NCBI RefSeq assembly: GCF_001591825.1
Contig: NZ_BCVQ01000004.1
Coordinates: 62,001 to 126,000, forward strand
From: Rossellomorea vietnamensis NBRC 101237
GTDB lineage: Bacteria > Bacillota > Bacilli > Bacillales > Bacillaceae_B
Direction: 5' to 3'
DNA length: 64,000 nucleotides
The stretch's first letter is position 1. Every line of letters begins with the position of its first letter. This document shows, piece after piece, positions 17,414 to 26,668 of this stretch. A program made the translations under genes and the position numbers. The notes beneath the pieces were generated by a model, which searched no databases, was not told where the DNA came from, and worked only from the letters and a program-made list of their open reading frames with translations.

Positions 17414-18826
17414 TCAGTCTGTTCCTTGTATGGTCTTTAAAGCGTGGAGAATTTCCATCTGCTCGTCCATGGAAACGGTCCGCAGATCAAAGAGGACGAC
17501 ACCGTCCTGGACCCTTGTAAGAATGGAAGGATTCCCCCTTCTGAGCTTTTCATGAATGAGCTGTGGCGAATCAAAAGCGTGGGAGACTGCGACAATGTAC
17601 GTGTCTAATTCCACATCCGGCATTGTTCCTCCCCCGATTTGGCTTTGCCCTTCAACGATGCTGGATCTGTAACCGTTCCCGAGTCCATGGACACCCTCAA
17701 CAAACGTCCGGGACTGGAGGAGGATTTCTTCTTTGGTCCGGGTGATGGCTGCGATGGTTGGATTTTTCTTTTGTTCTTCCCCCTTTATATAGTGTAAGAA
17801 GGTCACCTCCAGTGCTGCCAAAGTCATTTTATCGACCCTGAGTACCCGGGCAAGCTGATGTTTCTTTAATTGATCGATCAAACCCTTTTGTCCTGCTATG
17901 ATTCCGGCCTGAGGTCCCCCCAATAATTTGTCACCACTGAATGAGACGATGTTAGCCCCTTTATCCAGCACCGATTTAACCAGAGGCTCATTACCGATCC
18001 CCAATCGTCCGAAATCATAAAGAGCACCGCTTCCTAAATCTTCATAATAATGGACATGGGAATGAAGGCGGGATAACTCAGCCAGTTCTTCCGTCGATAC
18101 AGAAGCAGTAAATCCTTTCATGACAAAATTACTTTGATGAACCTTCATGATCATTCTAGTTTCACCCGTCACCGCTTCTTCATAATCCCTTAAATGGGTC
18201 TTGTTCGTTGTCCCCACCTCGCGAAGGAGAGCACCGCTTTCTTCCATGATAGAAGAAATCCGAAATGATCCGCCGATCTCCACCAATTCACCCCGTGAAA
18301 CAATCACTTCTTTTTGCTTGGCAAGAGCAGCGAGGATAAGAAAAACGGCGGCTGCATTATTATTGACAACCATGGCTGCCTCTGCCCCGGTCAATTCACA
18401 TATCAGCCTTTCTGCATGACTATGTCTGGATCCCCTGCCCCCTTCTTCGATGTCATATTCCAGATTGCTGTAATGACAAGACGCATCCAGGACGTGGTTC
18501 ATCGTTTCCTGACCTAGGCGAGCCCGCCCCAGGTTCGTATGTAAGATGGTCCCTGTTGCGTTTATGATCCTCCTGAGAGACAGGGAATGAGATTTGCTTG
18601 CCAAAGCTTCAGTTTGGCCGAATACCTCATCAATGAAATCTGTTGAAGATGGATGAGATCCCTCCCACTCTTCATTCAGGATGCTCGCCCTGCAAACCGA
18701 GATCACCTTTTTCAAGAGGTCCGTCCCTCTTTCTGTCGGAAGGTTGTGATGGTGAAGGAAAGTATGGAATTGTTGGGTCTGTTTCAGTTCGTGTATGGAT
18801 GGAATATGTCTGACAAGATGGTTCAT
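17414..18826 (-). CDS. selA: L-seryl-tRNA(Sec) selenium transferase SelA
   Basis: A 470-aa PLP enzyme that converts Ser-tRNA(Sec) to Sec-tRNA(Sec) using selenophosphate. Seen: the N-terminal domain start (RHIPSIHEL), the GTILHTNLGRARLG block, EYDIEEGGRGSRHSHAERL, NNNAAAVFLILAAL and the PLP-lysine motif SFSGDKLLGGPQAG. It is separated from selD by cotM and a selenoprotein gene, all within 2.4 kb. selB and the tRNA(Sec) gene are not in the window. One copy of the 12-base repeat lies inside it at 18718-18729, near codon 35. Confidence 0.95.
   Translation of the reverse strand: MNHLVRHIPSIHELKQTQQFHTFLHHHNLPTERGTDLLKKVISVCRASILNEEWEGSHPSSTDFIDEVFGQTEALASKSHSLSLRRIINATGTILHTNLGRARLGQETMNHVLDASCHYSNLEYDIEEGGRGSRHSHAERLICELTGAEAAMVVNNNAAAVFLILAALAKQKEVIVSRGELVEIGGSFRISSIMEESGALLREVGTTNKTHLRDYEEAVTGETRMIMKVHQSNFVMKGFTASVSTEELAELSRLHSHVHYYEDLGSGALYDFGRLGIGNEPLVKSVLDKGANIVSFSGDKLLGGPQAGIIAGQKGLIDQLKKHQLARVLRVDKMTLAALEVTFLHYIKGEEQKKNPTIAAITRTKEEILLQSRTFVEGVHGLGNGYRSSIVEGQSQIGGGTMPDVELDTYIVAVSHAFDSPQLIHEKLRRGNPSILTRVQDGVVLFDLRTVSMDEQMEILHALKTIQGTD
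18718..18729. repeat. Single 12-base repeat word inside selA
   Basis: Exact AGGTCCGTCCCT (with GAGG...CTC flanks, the full 14-base form). On the coding strand it encodes part of ERGTDLL. Confidence 0.95.
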
Positions 18827-18926
18827 GACTTTTGCCCCTTCTTTCTTTTTCCCTCATTATAACACCCTCACCATTTATAGTAGAAAGAATACTATATGTA
18901 AAAGAGTTGTTGGGGGTCAGGTGTAA

Positions 18927-19319
18927 ATGAGTAAGGATAAGGAGGATTTCTATTTAGAGAAATGGGAGGAGAGTATGAAGGATTGGTTATTGGATCCTGC
19001 AACGGTTCAGTTGGATGAACAAGAATTCCGTGTGGATTTTCTTGATACGACGGAATCGTTCATAGTGGAGATCGAGACAGAAAATATTTGTCCCGAAGAG
19101 TTGATTATTAAAAAAAAGGATACGCAATTGCTGGTATTGATCATGCTGAAAGACGAAAGTAAAATCAGAAAACGCTCCATTCGTTTTCCTTTCTGCTTAA
19201 AACAGCGGGCCATTACCTATTCCATTGAGCATCATACAATCGAAATCAATGTGCCTAAAAAGGCATGTTCCACCCCCTCATCCATCGTGATTCGAGTTCA
19301 GGGATTGTCGAGTGAATAA
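18927..19319 (+). CDS. cotM: Alpha-crystallin-like spore coat protein CotM
   Basis: A 130-aa small heat-shock (HSP20-type) protein, the same length as B. subtilis CotM, a spore outer-coat protein. The beta-sandwich core (FIVEIETENICPEELIIKKKDTQLLVLIM) and the I-x-V-type tail (HTIEINVPKKA) are visible. In B. subtilis cotM is near citB-sspO-sspP, which supports the call; here selA lies between sspP and cotM. Start ATG 18927 follows a modest site AGGTG. Confidence 0.82.
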   Translation: MSKDKEDFYLEKWEESMKDWLLDPATVQLDEQEFRVDFLDTTESFIVEIETENICPEELIIKKKDTQLLVLIMLKDESKIRKRSIRFPFCLKQRAITYSIEHHTIEINVPKKACSTPSSIVIRVQGLSSE

Positions 19320-19338
19320 CCGTCATTCTTTAAATAGA

Positions 19339-19373
19339 AGAAAAAGTCATCAGCCCGTGCTGATGACCTTTTC
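19339..19373. terminator. Bidirectional terminator between cotM and the SelW-like gene
   Basis: Stem AAAAGTCATCAG/CTGATGACCTTTT with loop CCCGTG, between converging genes. Confidence 0.85.
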
Positions 19374-19381
19374 TATGTGTT

Positions 19382-19621
19382 TTACTGCGATTCAATAATT
19401 GAAATGGTCTCGGTGATATCGGGAAAAACGCCTGTATCGAGTTTGGAGTAAATCTTTTTCCCGTCTACAGTAATTTCGAATGCCCCTCCGGAAGACGGTA
19501 CTAACGTCAGTTCCTTGATATCGGATCTGAAATGGTTGAATAATTGTTCCGCGAAACTCGCGGCTTTAGGTGCATAGTTTCACATCATACAGAATTCAAT
19601 TGTCATTTTCACAGCTTTCAT
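19382..19621 (-). CDS. SelW/Rdx-family selenoprotein with in-frame UGA (CxxU)
   Basis: A 79-codon gene read through a TGA at 19582-19580 (codon 14). The frame gives MKAVKMTIEFCMM-Sec-NYAPKAA, i.e. a Cys-x-x-Sec redox motif, followed by the Rdx/SelW core SSGGAFEITVDGKKIYSKLDTG and VFPD. It is a thioredoxin-like redox selenoprotein of unknown partner. Ribosome site AAAAGGAGG 10 bases before the ATG. A hairpin CCGCGA-GTT-TCGCGG begins 16 bases after the UGA, a bacterial SECIS-like element. Standard gene callers will miss or truncate it. Divergent from selD. Confidence 0.9.
19549..19563 (-). promoter_or_regulatory. SECIS-like hairpin of the SelW-family gene
   Basis: CCGCGA-GTT-TCGCGG on the coding strand; the loop G is 23 bases after the UGA, within the 16-37 range known for bacterial SECIS elements. 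Same GUU loop as in selD. Confidence 0.75.
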
Positions 19622-19798
19622 CAATATCTGCCTCCTTTTAGGATCACTCCCACGTGTATGTTCATTTTATTATAGGTGAGAATACTTGTGCAAATATTCA
19701 GTTCTTTCCATCATTCCCATCTCTCCTTACTTCTTCTTTGCTCAATAGTATTTTTATCCTGTACAATGAATTTATCCATACATAAAGAGGTGAATAGA

Positions 19799-20851
19799 AT
19801 GAGCAAGGAAGAGATCATCCGCTTAACAGAACTTTCTTCAAAAGCTGGCTGAGGCTGTAAACTTAGTCCTAGTGACTTGACGCAAGTTTTGCGTCAACTA
19901 CCCCCTCAACCATTTACGAAAGAATTATTAGTAGGGAATGAATCATCCGATGACGGCGGCATCTTTCAGCTGACAGAGGACCTCGCCATGGTTCAAACGG
20001 TTGATTATTTCACTCCGATTGTGGACGATCCTTATCAATTCGGTCAAATTGCTGCTGCAAATGCTCTAAGTGATGTGTATGCAATGGGTGGAACACCGAA
20101 AACCGTTTTAAACATTGTAGGCTTCCCCATTAAAAAGCTGGGAAGCGAGATGCTGGCGGCTATCCTTAAAGGGGCACAAAGCAAGGTGATCGAAGCCGGA
20201 GCCGTGACCGTAGGAGGACATTCGATTGATGATCAAGAGCCTAAATTCGGACTGAGCGTGACAGGAATCGTCCATCCGAAAAAGTATTGGACTAATACCG
20301 GTGCACAAGAAGGGGATGTCATTGTATTGACAAAACCATTGGGTGTGGGAATCCTGACAACAGGAATCAAGCGCCAGGCAGTGACTCCAGCCCAGGAAGC
20401 GTCTGTCATCGAGGTGATGAGCATGCTGAATAAAACGGCTGCAGAATTGCTTCAGAAATTTCATCCGAATGCCGTGACAGATGTAACAGGGTTTGGATTG
20501 ATGGGACATGCATATGAAATGGCGAAAGGCAGTAACGTATCAATTGAATTCACTTATTCCTCCATCCCGCTATTGGAAGGGACGAAGGAATTAGCAGATC
20601 AGGGAGTCATTCCCGGGGGATCGAAAGCGAATGCCACTTGGCTTCAAGACATGGTGTATTATGAAGCTGGTCTTACCCAGGAAGAACGATGGATCCTCTC
20701 TGATGCCATCACTTCCGGAGGTTTACTTGTCAGCCTGCCTCTTTCCGAAGGGCATAAATATGTAGAAGACCTTCAGCGCCACTCCATCTCCGCGGGAATC
20801 ATTGGTCATGTCCGACCACGGCAGAAATGGAGTATAACGGTAGAAAAATAA
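19799..20851 (+). CDS. selD: Selenide, water dikinase SelD, itself a selenoprotein (Sec18)
   Basis: A 350-aa selenophosphate synthetase making selenophosphate from selenide and ATP. The frame starts at ATG 19799 after AGAGGTG, and TGA at 19850-19852 encodes residue 18 in the catalytic loop KAG-Sec-GCKL, where other SelDs have Cys or Sec. Downstream come the ATP-site motifs SSDDGGIFQL, VQTVDYFTPIVDDP, NALSDVYAMGG, GGHSIDDQEPKFGLSVTG and DVTGFGLMGHA. The part after the UGA would be annotated alone by standard callers. SelD supplies SelA; both it and the adjacent SelW-like protein need selenocysteine insertion. Confidence 0.96.
19877..19897 (+). promoter_or_regulatory. SECIS-like hairpin in selD
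   Basis: TTGACGCAA-GTT-TTGCGTCAA, a perfect 9-bp stem with a GUU loop; the loop G is 34 bases after the UGA, inside the bacterial SECIS range. Confidence 0.8.
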
Positions 20852-20903
20852 GAAAACGGTGGTTCCTTTGAGGAAGAAAGCAACTCAAGGGGACACCGTT
20901 TTT

Positions 20904-23126
20904 TTACTCTTCAATCATTTTGAAGAACTGTCGGATTATATTTTTTGATAAAATTCTCACCTGGAACGGAAATCGATTCGCTTCCTTTGTAAAAGAATTG
21001 AACCAGATTACTTTTCCATCGAATGCTATGAAGGGTATCTGGGTGGTTGATTTTTTAAATTTGACGTTTGAAGGCCAATGTGAACCACCGCTTGTTTGAC
21101 TGAAGATCGTCACCTGTTTATCCATTGCTGCCATTTGTAAGACACGTATCATATCATGTGGGATTTCTTTTAAATCCCTGACATTCACTATGATTTCAGA
21201 TTTTGCAGCTTCCATATCTTTACGGAGCTTATGATGGTCACCACTTCTGAACCACTTCATTTTCTTTATAGAAGTTGGAATGAGTGATGCGCTCGTTTCG
21301 TTATGGACTTCCTGCTTAAGGTGAGAAATGAATTGATGTACAGCTTTAGAAGGATGAGTCTTTTCCTGAATGAATCCATCATTCCCCACTAAAATGAATT
21401 TCCCCTTGGCGCGGGTGACGGCAACGTTGATCAGCCTCTCGCTGCCCTTCCGGGTAATTAACGTACCAGGACTGCCATGGGATTCCCCGTCGACTAAATC
21501 GAATAGGATCATATCATTTTCCGACCCTTGAAATCCATGCACAGTGGCGGCATATAAGTCGGCTGAAGGGGCAATACTCTTTACCAGTTCATCCAGTAAG
21601 AGATTATACCATTTGGCTTGGGCCCGATACGGGGTCACAATCCCAACGGAAAGTAACCCATCATGGATGGACTGAAGCGCCAGCTGAATCGTGACTAAGC
21701 TGGACAACAGATTCCATCTTGATCCTTTTTGAGTGTCCGCCCACTCCGTCCCTTCTCTCAGGGAAAATAGCACGGCTCCATGTGAAGGGAAAGGTTTCTT
21801 ATTTGTAATGTTCTCCCGAATCGTTTTGACCGAATGATGATCCCCCACCCTTGAATGATAAATATATCGATTGGTGAATGCCGAAATGCTGGGGTGCATC
21901 CTCCTTTGTTCCGGGAGTAGTAAGAGATGCGGGTGATCCAACCCTTTTGCTACGGATCTTGCCACTCCGGCTGCATGAAAGATGTCCTCCTTCAGCCATT
22001 TGGCTGCCAGGGGATGAAAGGAAGTGGAGATGGGTGGAAGTTGTTTGAAATCTCCACATATGATGATCTTCTTCCCCAGGGATGCAGCGAATGCCACTTG
22101 AGGTATATAGGCCATGCTTGCCTCATCCACAATCACTAAATCGAATTCCTCTTCATACAGAAGTCGGTCAATGGCCGCCTTTGAGAGGGTGGTTCCGATC
22201 ACTTTTGCCTCGGAAACCAACTCTCCTTCCCTTCTCTTAAACGTTTCCTTGATTTTTTGATAGTGTACCTCTAGATGGGACAATCTCTCTGAATCATAGG
22301 AAGAATAGGTTTTCGATAGTTTGTTCTTTAACCTTCTCCTGTACTTTTCTACCTTTCCTTTTTCCTCGGAAAGAGTCGGATCCTGTTGTTCCAGTAATTG
22401 AAGGGCGCTTAAATCCGTCACATCGGCACTATAGGTTTTCCTGCTTGTACCGTACCGGACCACCTCTCCGGGGGTCCAACGGTCATGACTGCTCAGAAAA
22501 CGATGCATTTCTTCTATTAATACATCCACTGCTGCATTACTATGGGAGAGAAGCAGCACTTTCTTCCCATCTGAATAATGATAAGCCGCCACTCTTGCCA
22601 GGGTATAAGTCTTGCCTGTTCCAGGTGGTCCCCACAGATACGTTACAGGATTATATTTACTTCTTACATAAGCTTCATGTAAAGGGGTCTTGTATTCGAC
22701 TGCTGGCTGCCTTTGAGCATGTTCCGGAAACACCACCTTCTGGATTCGCTGGGTTTTCCCGTGTCGTTCCCTTGCTTCATCCAACCGTTCCATCAGCTTC
22801 TCAAGGATATCCCAGGGTTCGTGTAGGATCTGTCCGTATGATACTGTATCCCCGAGGAACTGATCGAGCTCTATGATGCATTCCCGTTCCTCTGAATTAA
22901 TCACGACCCCCTGGGTTGAAAAATGTTTCCGTTTATATATGACGCTTCCGCCTTCAGGCAGCGAAGCGGGATAATGAAGGGTGAACCAATAAATATAGGC
23001 ACCTTCTTCTTTACGGATGCATCTTCCCTCCTCGATGAGGATCCCGTTCGTTTCCCGTTTTTTCAACTGCAGGATCTCCATATCCAAAGCAGATTTCCAC
23101 TCTTCTATCATGTCTGTTATCTTCAT
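20904..23126 (-). CDS. Superfamily 1 DNA/RNA helicase (UPF1/DNA2-like) with C-terminal PLD-like domain
   Basis: A 740-aa AAA_11/AAA_12-type helicase. Walker A WGPPGTGKTYTLARV (about 166-173), Walker B VIVDEAS (about 334), GDFKQLPPIS, PEQRRMHPSIS, the ATVHGFQGSENDMILFD motif and NVAVTRAKGKFILVG are all present. The last 100 residues (KSEIIVNVRDLKEI ... VTIFSQTSGG) look like a phospholipase-D-type domain, though I see no clear HKD motif. The biological role is unknown; related proteins act in repair or defence. A hairpin at the end of selD and its own strand separate it from the Sec genes. Confidence 0.85.
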   Translation of the reverse strand: MKITDMIEEWKSALDMEILQLKKRETNGILIEEGRCIRKEEGAYIYWFTLHYPASLPEGGSVIYKRKHFSTQGVVINSEERECIIELDQFLGDTVSYGQILHEPWDILEKLMERLDEARERHGKTQRIQKVVFPEHAQRQPAVEYKTPLHEAYVRSKYNPVTYLWGPPGTGKTYTLARVAAYHYSDGKKVLLLSHSNAAVDVLIEEMHRFLSSHDRWTPGEVVRYGTSRKTYSADVTDLSALQLLEQQDPTLSEEKGKVEKYRRRLKNKLSKTYSSYDSERLSHLEVHYQKIKETFKRREGELVSEAKVIGTTLSKAAIDRLLYEEEFDLVIVDEASMAYIPQVAFAASLGKKIIICGDFKQLPPISTSFHPLAAKWLKEDIFHAAGVARSVAKGLDHPHLLLLPEQRRMHPSISAFTNRYIYHSRVGDHHSVKTIRENITNKKPFPSHGAVLFSLREGTEWADTQKGSRWNLLSSLVTIQLALQSIHDGLLSVGIVTPYRAQAKWYNLLLDELVKSIAPSADLYAATVHGFQGSENDMILFDLVDGESHGSPGTLITRKGSERLINVAVTRAKGKFILVGNDGFIQEKTHPSKAVHQFISHLKQEVHNETSASLIPTSIKKMKWFRSGDHHKLRKDMEAAKSEIIVNVRDLKEIPHDMIRVLQMAAMDKQVTIFSQTSGGSHWPSNVKFKKSTTQIPFIAFDGKVIWFNSFTKEANRFPFQVRILSKNIIRQFFKMIEE

Positions 23127-23202
23127 TTAAATCACCTTTGTCATCCGATAAAAGTTCAAGACCTTTATCATAACAATTTATTGAGGGAGTGTATAGGAAT
23201 TC

Positions 23203-23234
23203 AAAAAAGAACCATTTCAAAGAAATGATTCTTT
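23203..23234 (-). terminator. Terminator of the lytic transglycosylase gene
   Basis: AAAGAATCATTTC/GAAATGGTTCTTT stem with one mismatch, followed by TTTTG on the minus strand; about 15 bases after the stop. Confidence 0.8.
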
Positions 23235-23249
23235 CTGATGATTCACCCA

Positions 23250-23891
23250 TTACATTGGTTGTCCTGTATTTTCCTCTTCCTCTTCCACGAATCGGTCTGC
23301 ATAATACAGGACATCTTCAACATATTGTTCGCTATGGTTATATGCAAATACAGCTTGTTCGAGTTTTCCTTCAGCGGCTCCGTTATGAGCGAGATAGTTG
23401 GCGGCACTGAATATGGCATCCTCCATCTGAAAAGGATCGGCTTTTCCATCCCCGTTTGCATCGACGCCATATCCGCCATATTTTTCTATGACGGCAGGGT
23501 CCGTTTTTTGATCTGGTGGGATATCCCCTTTTCCAAGTCCTGAACAACTAGGATGGGACCAGCCCACAAAGGTACAGGGCATAAACTGCATGTGGCCCTC
23601 TGCCCCCGCTGGAGAAACGAGGGACTTCATGGTCGAGAATTTCGTTTCAACCCTGTGGTGGGCAGCTAGTAGATACCAGGGTACTCCGTATTCCTCTTCA
23701 GCTGCCTTATAGATAGGGATATACTCAGAAGGTATCTCATCTTTTCCGATGGATGAAAGATTAAATGATGGGTCGTCATAATTGAGGGCATAATAAATAG
23801 CTAAAATGGTGATGGGGATGAGAAGGATTCTAAAGGGTGATGATTGCTTTTTTTTACTGGAATGCTTTTTTCTAGCCGGTTTTTTTGTCAT
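23250..23891 (-). CDS. Membrane-anchored lytic murein transglycosylase (SLT-like)
   Basis: A 213-aa protein with a very basic N-terminus (KKPARKKHSSKKKQ), one membrane segment (about 22-38) and an extracytoplasmic transglycosylase domain (VPWYLLAAHHRVETKFST with the catalytic Glu, GAEGHMQFMP, NYLAHNGAAEGKLEQAVFAYNHSEQYVEDV). It cleaves the glycan strand of peptidoglycan. The open frame extends to 24026, but AAAGGA 10 bases before ATG 23891 and the domain layout put the start there. Confidence 0.87.
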   Translation of the reverse strand: MTKKPARKKHSSKKKQSSPFRILLIPITILAIYYALNYDDPSFNLSSIGKDEIPSEYIPIYKAAEEEYGVPWYLLAAHHRVETKFSTMKSLVSPAGAEGHMQFMPCTFVGWSHPSCSGLGKGDIPPDQKTDPAVIEKYGGYGVDANGDGKADPFQMEDAIFSAANYLAHNGAAEGKLEQAVFAYNHSEQYVEDVLYYADRFVEEEEENTGQPM

Positions 23892-23970
23892 TGAAGTCGA
23901 TCCTTTACAAGGTTTTGGCTGCTCTTTGTATTCTAATATGAGAATGCATTTATGACAATCCATTATGTAT

Positions 23971-24020
23971 AAAAAAAAGATGCCCCTAAGCAGAAGGCTC
24001 TCTGCAGCTAAGGGGCATCT
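23971..24020 (-). terminator. Terminator of the YjcZ-like gene
   Basis: AGATGCCCCTTAGC/GCTTAGGGGCATCT, a perfect 14-bp stem followed by a run of eight T on the minus strand. Confidence 0.93.
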
Positions 24021-24039
24021 ATCCATTATCTATTTATTG

Positions 24040-24168
24040 TTAACAAACAAACGCTGCTCCAACGATAATTAAAAGGATGAATAAAACTACGATTAACGCG
24101 AAACCACCAGCGTAGCCACCACCACCGCAGCCATATCCATATCCAGGGTATCCATATCCATACATCAT
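24040..24168 (-). CDS. YjcZ-family small glycine/tyrosine-rich membrane protein
   Basis: A 42-aa protein: an N-terminal Gly/Tyr-rich head ([20 protein letters not shown]) and one membrane helix (about 23-40) ending in Cys. This is the YjcZ-type sporulation protein signature, often multi-copy in Bacillus. Ribosome site GGAGGTG 4-6 bases from the ATG. Too short for many gene finders. Confidence 0.88.
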   Translation of the reverse strand: MMYGYGYPGYGYGCGGGGYAGGFALIVVLFILLIIVGAAFVC

Positions 24169-24360
24169 CAGTCACCTCCAGTTATCTTACTACGATATTA
24201 ATGTATGTAGTGGACAAAATGTAGGTTAATTAAAATCATCCACCACTTTTTATCAATGTTCTGTAAACGGCTTGAAGTATGCATGAATAAAGGCTTTTTA
24301 ATCTATTATTGAATGAAAAAATGAGTAAAATGTCTAGTTGAACCTTATCAAGACATAAAT

Positions 24361-24391
24361 AAAGCGCCTGGAAATATCCAGGCGCTTTTAG
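24361..24391 (-). terminator. Terminator of the BCCT transporter gene
   Basis: AAAGCGCCTGG-AAATAT-CCAGGCGCTTTT, a perfect GC-rich stem just after the stop, flanked by A/T runs. Confidence 0.92.
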
Positions 24392-24395
24392 TCGT

Positions 24396-25925
24396 TTACA
24401 TATGTTCTTTAGGCTCTTTTGTTTTTCTTGGCTTCGGTTTAATGTATAAACCAAGTTCCTTTTTCTCCTGGTTCAATGACTTGTACAGAGAAACCATCAT
24501 GAGTGCCATGATCACAGAGAATGGCAGTGCTGCGACGATCAATGCATTCTGTAAAGCCTGTAACCCACCGCTGTAAAGCAAAATTAATGCAACGGTAGAC
24601 TGTGCCAGTCCCCAAGTTAATTTTACATAGTTTGGAGGTGTTAATGAACCATAAGTCGTTTGCATCCCTAACACGAATGTAGCCGAGTCAGCAGATGTGA
24701 TAAAGAAAGTTCCAATCAGTGTGATGGCAATGACTGAAAGGATCGTAGACCATTCAAATCCGTTAAAGACGGCAAACAGTACCTCTTCTGTTTTCAAATC
24801 AGAAAGAGCCGCGCCGGCTTGCTGAACTTCAATGGCGGATGTCCCAAAGGTTGCGAACCAGATGAAGCTGACTAGAGCCGGTAATAACAATACCCCAATC
24901 AGGAATTCACGAATCGTTCTACCTCTTGAGACACGTGCGATGAAGATACCCACGAACGGTGACCATGAAATCCACCAAGCCCAGTAGAAAATGGTCCAAC
25001 CATTGATCCATGTGCGGTGCTCTTCATTTAATGGAGCGATCCTGAAGCTCATTGCTGCGATATTTTGAATATAGGCTCCGATTGTGTCAGTAAACATGTT
25101 GAGGATTAATAAAGTCGGTCCAATAAAGAATACCAATACGAGAAGTAATACGGCGAGAACCATATTTGTATTGGATAAGTACTTGATCCCTTTACTTAAC
25201 CCGGACCATGCAGAAATCATGAACAGCACTGTCACAACCCCGATGATGATCGCCTGGACTGTGAAGTTATTCGGGATGTCCAATAGATACGATAATCCAC
25301 CGTTGATTTGTGCCGCCCCAAACCCAAGGGTTGTGGCTACCCCTACAACCGTAGCGAATACAGCCAGAACATCGATGATTGTCCCAAGTGGCCCATTCAT
25401 CTTATCGCCAAAGATCGGCTTCAAAGTTGCCGAGATTAAACCAGGCTCATCTTTACGGAATTTAGAGTATGCAAGTGCTAAAGCAACGATCGCATAGATC
25501 CCCCATGCGTGAATTCCCCAGTGGAAGAACGTATAACGCATCGATTCCTTGATCGCAAGGTCGGTTCCCCCTTCTGCTGTTGGCGGGGTCATATAGTGAG
25601 ACAGCGGTTCGGCTGCCCCCCAGAATACTAAACCAATTCCCATTCCTGCACTAAACAACATGGCGAACCATGTTCCTCTTGTGTACTCAGGTTTCTCATC
25701 CGGTTTCCCTAATCGAATCGTTCCCATTGGACTAAATATTAAGAACACACAGAAGATGACAATCACTGTAACTAAAATAAGATAATACCAACCAAAAGTT
25801 GAGGTGATGAAAGTTTGCATTTTTGCTGTTACCGTTTCAAACGAATTTGGTGCGATGGCTCCATATGCAACGGAAGCAGCAACCAAAATGACGGTAATCC
25901 AAAAAACATTTGATATCCTCTTCAT
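24396..25925 (-). CDS. BCCT-family (betaine/carnitine/choline) transporter, OpuD-like
   Basis: A 509-aa sodium-coupled osmolyte transporter with 12 predicted membrane helices. The family motif [18 protein letters not shown] and the substrate-box region [28 protein letters not shown] are clear. It most resembles glycine betaine carriers of the OpuD/BetL type. Monocistronic. Together with the OpuC-like ABC system it suggests real osmotic challenge in the habitat. Confidence 0.93.
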   Translation of the reverse strand: MKRISNVFWITVILVAASVAYGAIAPNSFETVTAKMQTFITSTFGWYYLILVTVIVIFCVFLIFSPMGTIRLGKPDEKPEYTRGTWFAMLFSAGMGIGLVFWGAAEPLSHYMTPPTAEGGTDLAIKESMRYTFFHWGIHAWGIYAIVALALAYSKFRKDEPGLISATLKPIFGDKMNGPLGTIIDVLAVFATVVGVATTLGFGAAQINGGLSYLLDIPNNFTVQAIIIGVVTVLFMISAWSGLSKGIKYLSNTNMVLAVLLLVLVFFIGPTLLILNMFTDTIGAYIQNIAAMSFRIAPLNEEHRTWINGWTIFYWAWWISWSPFVGIFIARVSRGRTIREFLIGVLLLPALVSFIWFATFGTSAIEVQQAGAALSDLKTEEVLFAVFNGFEWSTILSVIAITLIGTFFITSADSATFVLGMQTTYGSLTPPNYVKLTWGLAQSTVALILLYSGGLQALQNALIVAALPFSVIMALMMVSLYKSLNQEKKELGLYIKPKPRKTKEPKEHM

Positions 25926-26494
25926 AAAATTCTCCTTTCCATATTCAGGTTTTTGTTTTGGCTCTTTCCTAACGAAGGGGAACTACAGTGGGATTCGAGG
26001 TGTTCTGGAAATTGTATGTACACCTACTGTACTAGACCCCTCGTCGAAGAGTCCCAGTTAATGCAAATGGGAAAATGTGCATTCTGAGGATGAGGGAATG
26101 ATTACTTATTACCTATTCCCTTGTCACTCTCATATAAAACCAACATTTGTTACCCTATCAGAAAGAAGTTTAACTTTGCAAGTGAAAACCATCATTATTT
26201 TTATTAGTATTTGTCATTTTCTCGTTTTCATTCCCTTTCTTTTAGATGGCTTTCCGTCTTAGTATCACTATTTTCAAATGGCGTTTGATTGGAAATGAAA
26301 ACGCTGTATAAACAATGTTCATTGTTATGACTTGGTGAGAGTTTGTTGCTATATAGGATGGTCTATAGCGAAAGGGAACACAATCAGGGCCATATATTGA
26401 AAAGAATGAATTGGTAATTTTGACATGAATTTAGTGTGGTGAAACCACTCTCTTGGTGGAACAAATAAAAAGAAAAATGTGAGGAGGAAATCCG
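25926..26494. other. Gene-free stretch between the BCCT gene and a small plus-strand ORF
   Basis: AT-rich, 569 bases, no convincing ORF on either strand. It should contain the promoters of both flanking, divergent genes. A partial cre-like sequence (TGAAAACGCTGTA, near 26297) does not match the consensus end. I see no recognised riboswitch. Confidence 0.5.
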
Positions 26495-26614
26495 ATGAAA
26501 AATAATAACAAACGAACACAGCATGAAGCAGCAAAAAAATTGGCACAACAGCAGATGGGTGAGGAAATCGAATTGAAATCCGTCGCTCCCTCCGCTAAAA
26601 AAGGACTTAAGTAA
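26495..26614 (+). CDS. Short basic protein of unknown function
   Basis: A 39-codon ORF with a very good site (GAGGAGG, 8 bases before the ATG) and a terminator after it. The product is hydrophilic and basic (KNNNKRTQHEAAKKLAQQ ... SAKKGLK). Composition recalls minor spore proteins, but I do not recognise a family. Confidence 0.6.
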   Translation: MKNNNKRTQHEAAKKLAQQQMGEEIELKSVAPSAKKGLK

Positions 26615-26637
26615 AGCATGTAGGAGAAGAAAATCAA

Positions 26638-26667
26638 TAAAAAAGGACGCTGATCAGCGTCCTTTTG
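26638..26667. terminator. Bidirectional terminator between the small ORF and the first YocH-like gene
   Basis: Perfect palindrome AAAAGGACGCTGATCAGCGTCCTTTT between converging genes. Confidence 0.93.
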
Positions 26668-26668
26668 G

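Noticed and set aside
17100-23250. selB and the tRNA(Sec) gene selC near selA/selD
   Set aside because: No SelB-like elongation factor frame exists in the window, and no tRNA-like fold with a TCA anticodon and TTCGAATCC-type arm was found in the intergenic stretches.
23130-23250. Short frame at the helicase upstream region
   Set aside because: No ribosome site and it overlaps the helicase promoter and the transglycosylase terminator.
26290-26315. cre-like TGAAAACGCTGTATA upstream of the BCCT gene
   Set aside because: The 3' half does not fit the cre consensus and the distance to both genes is long.
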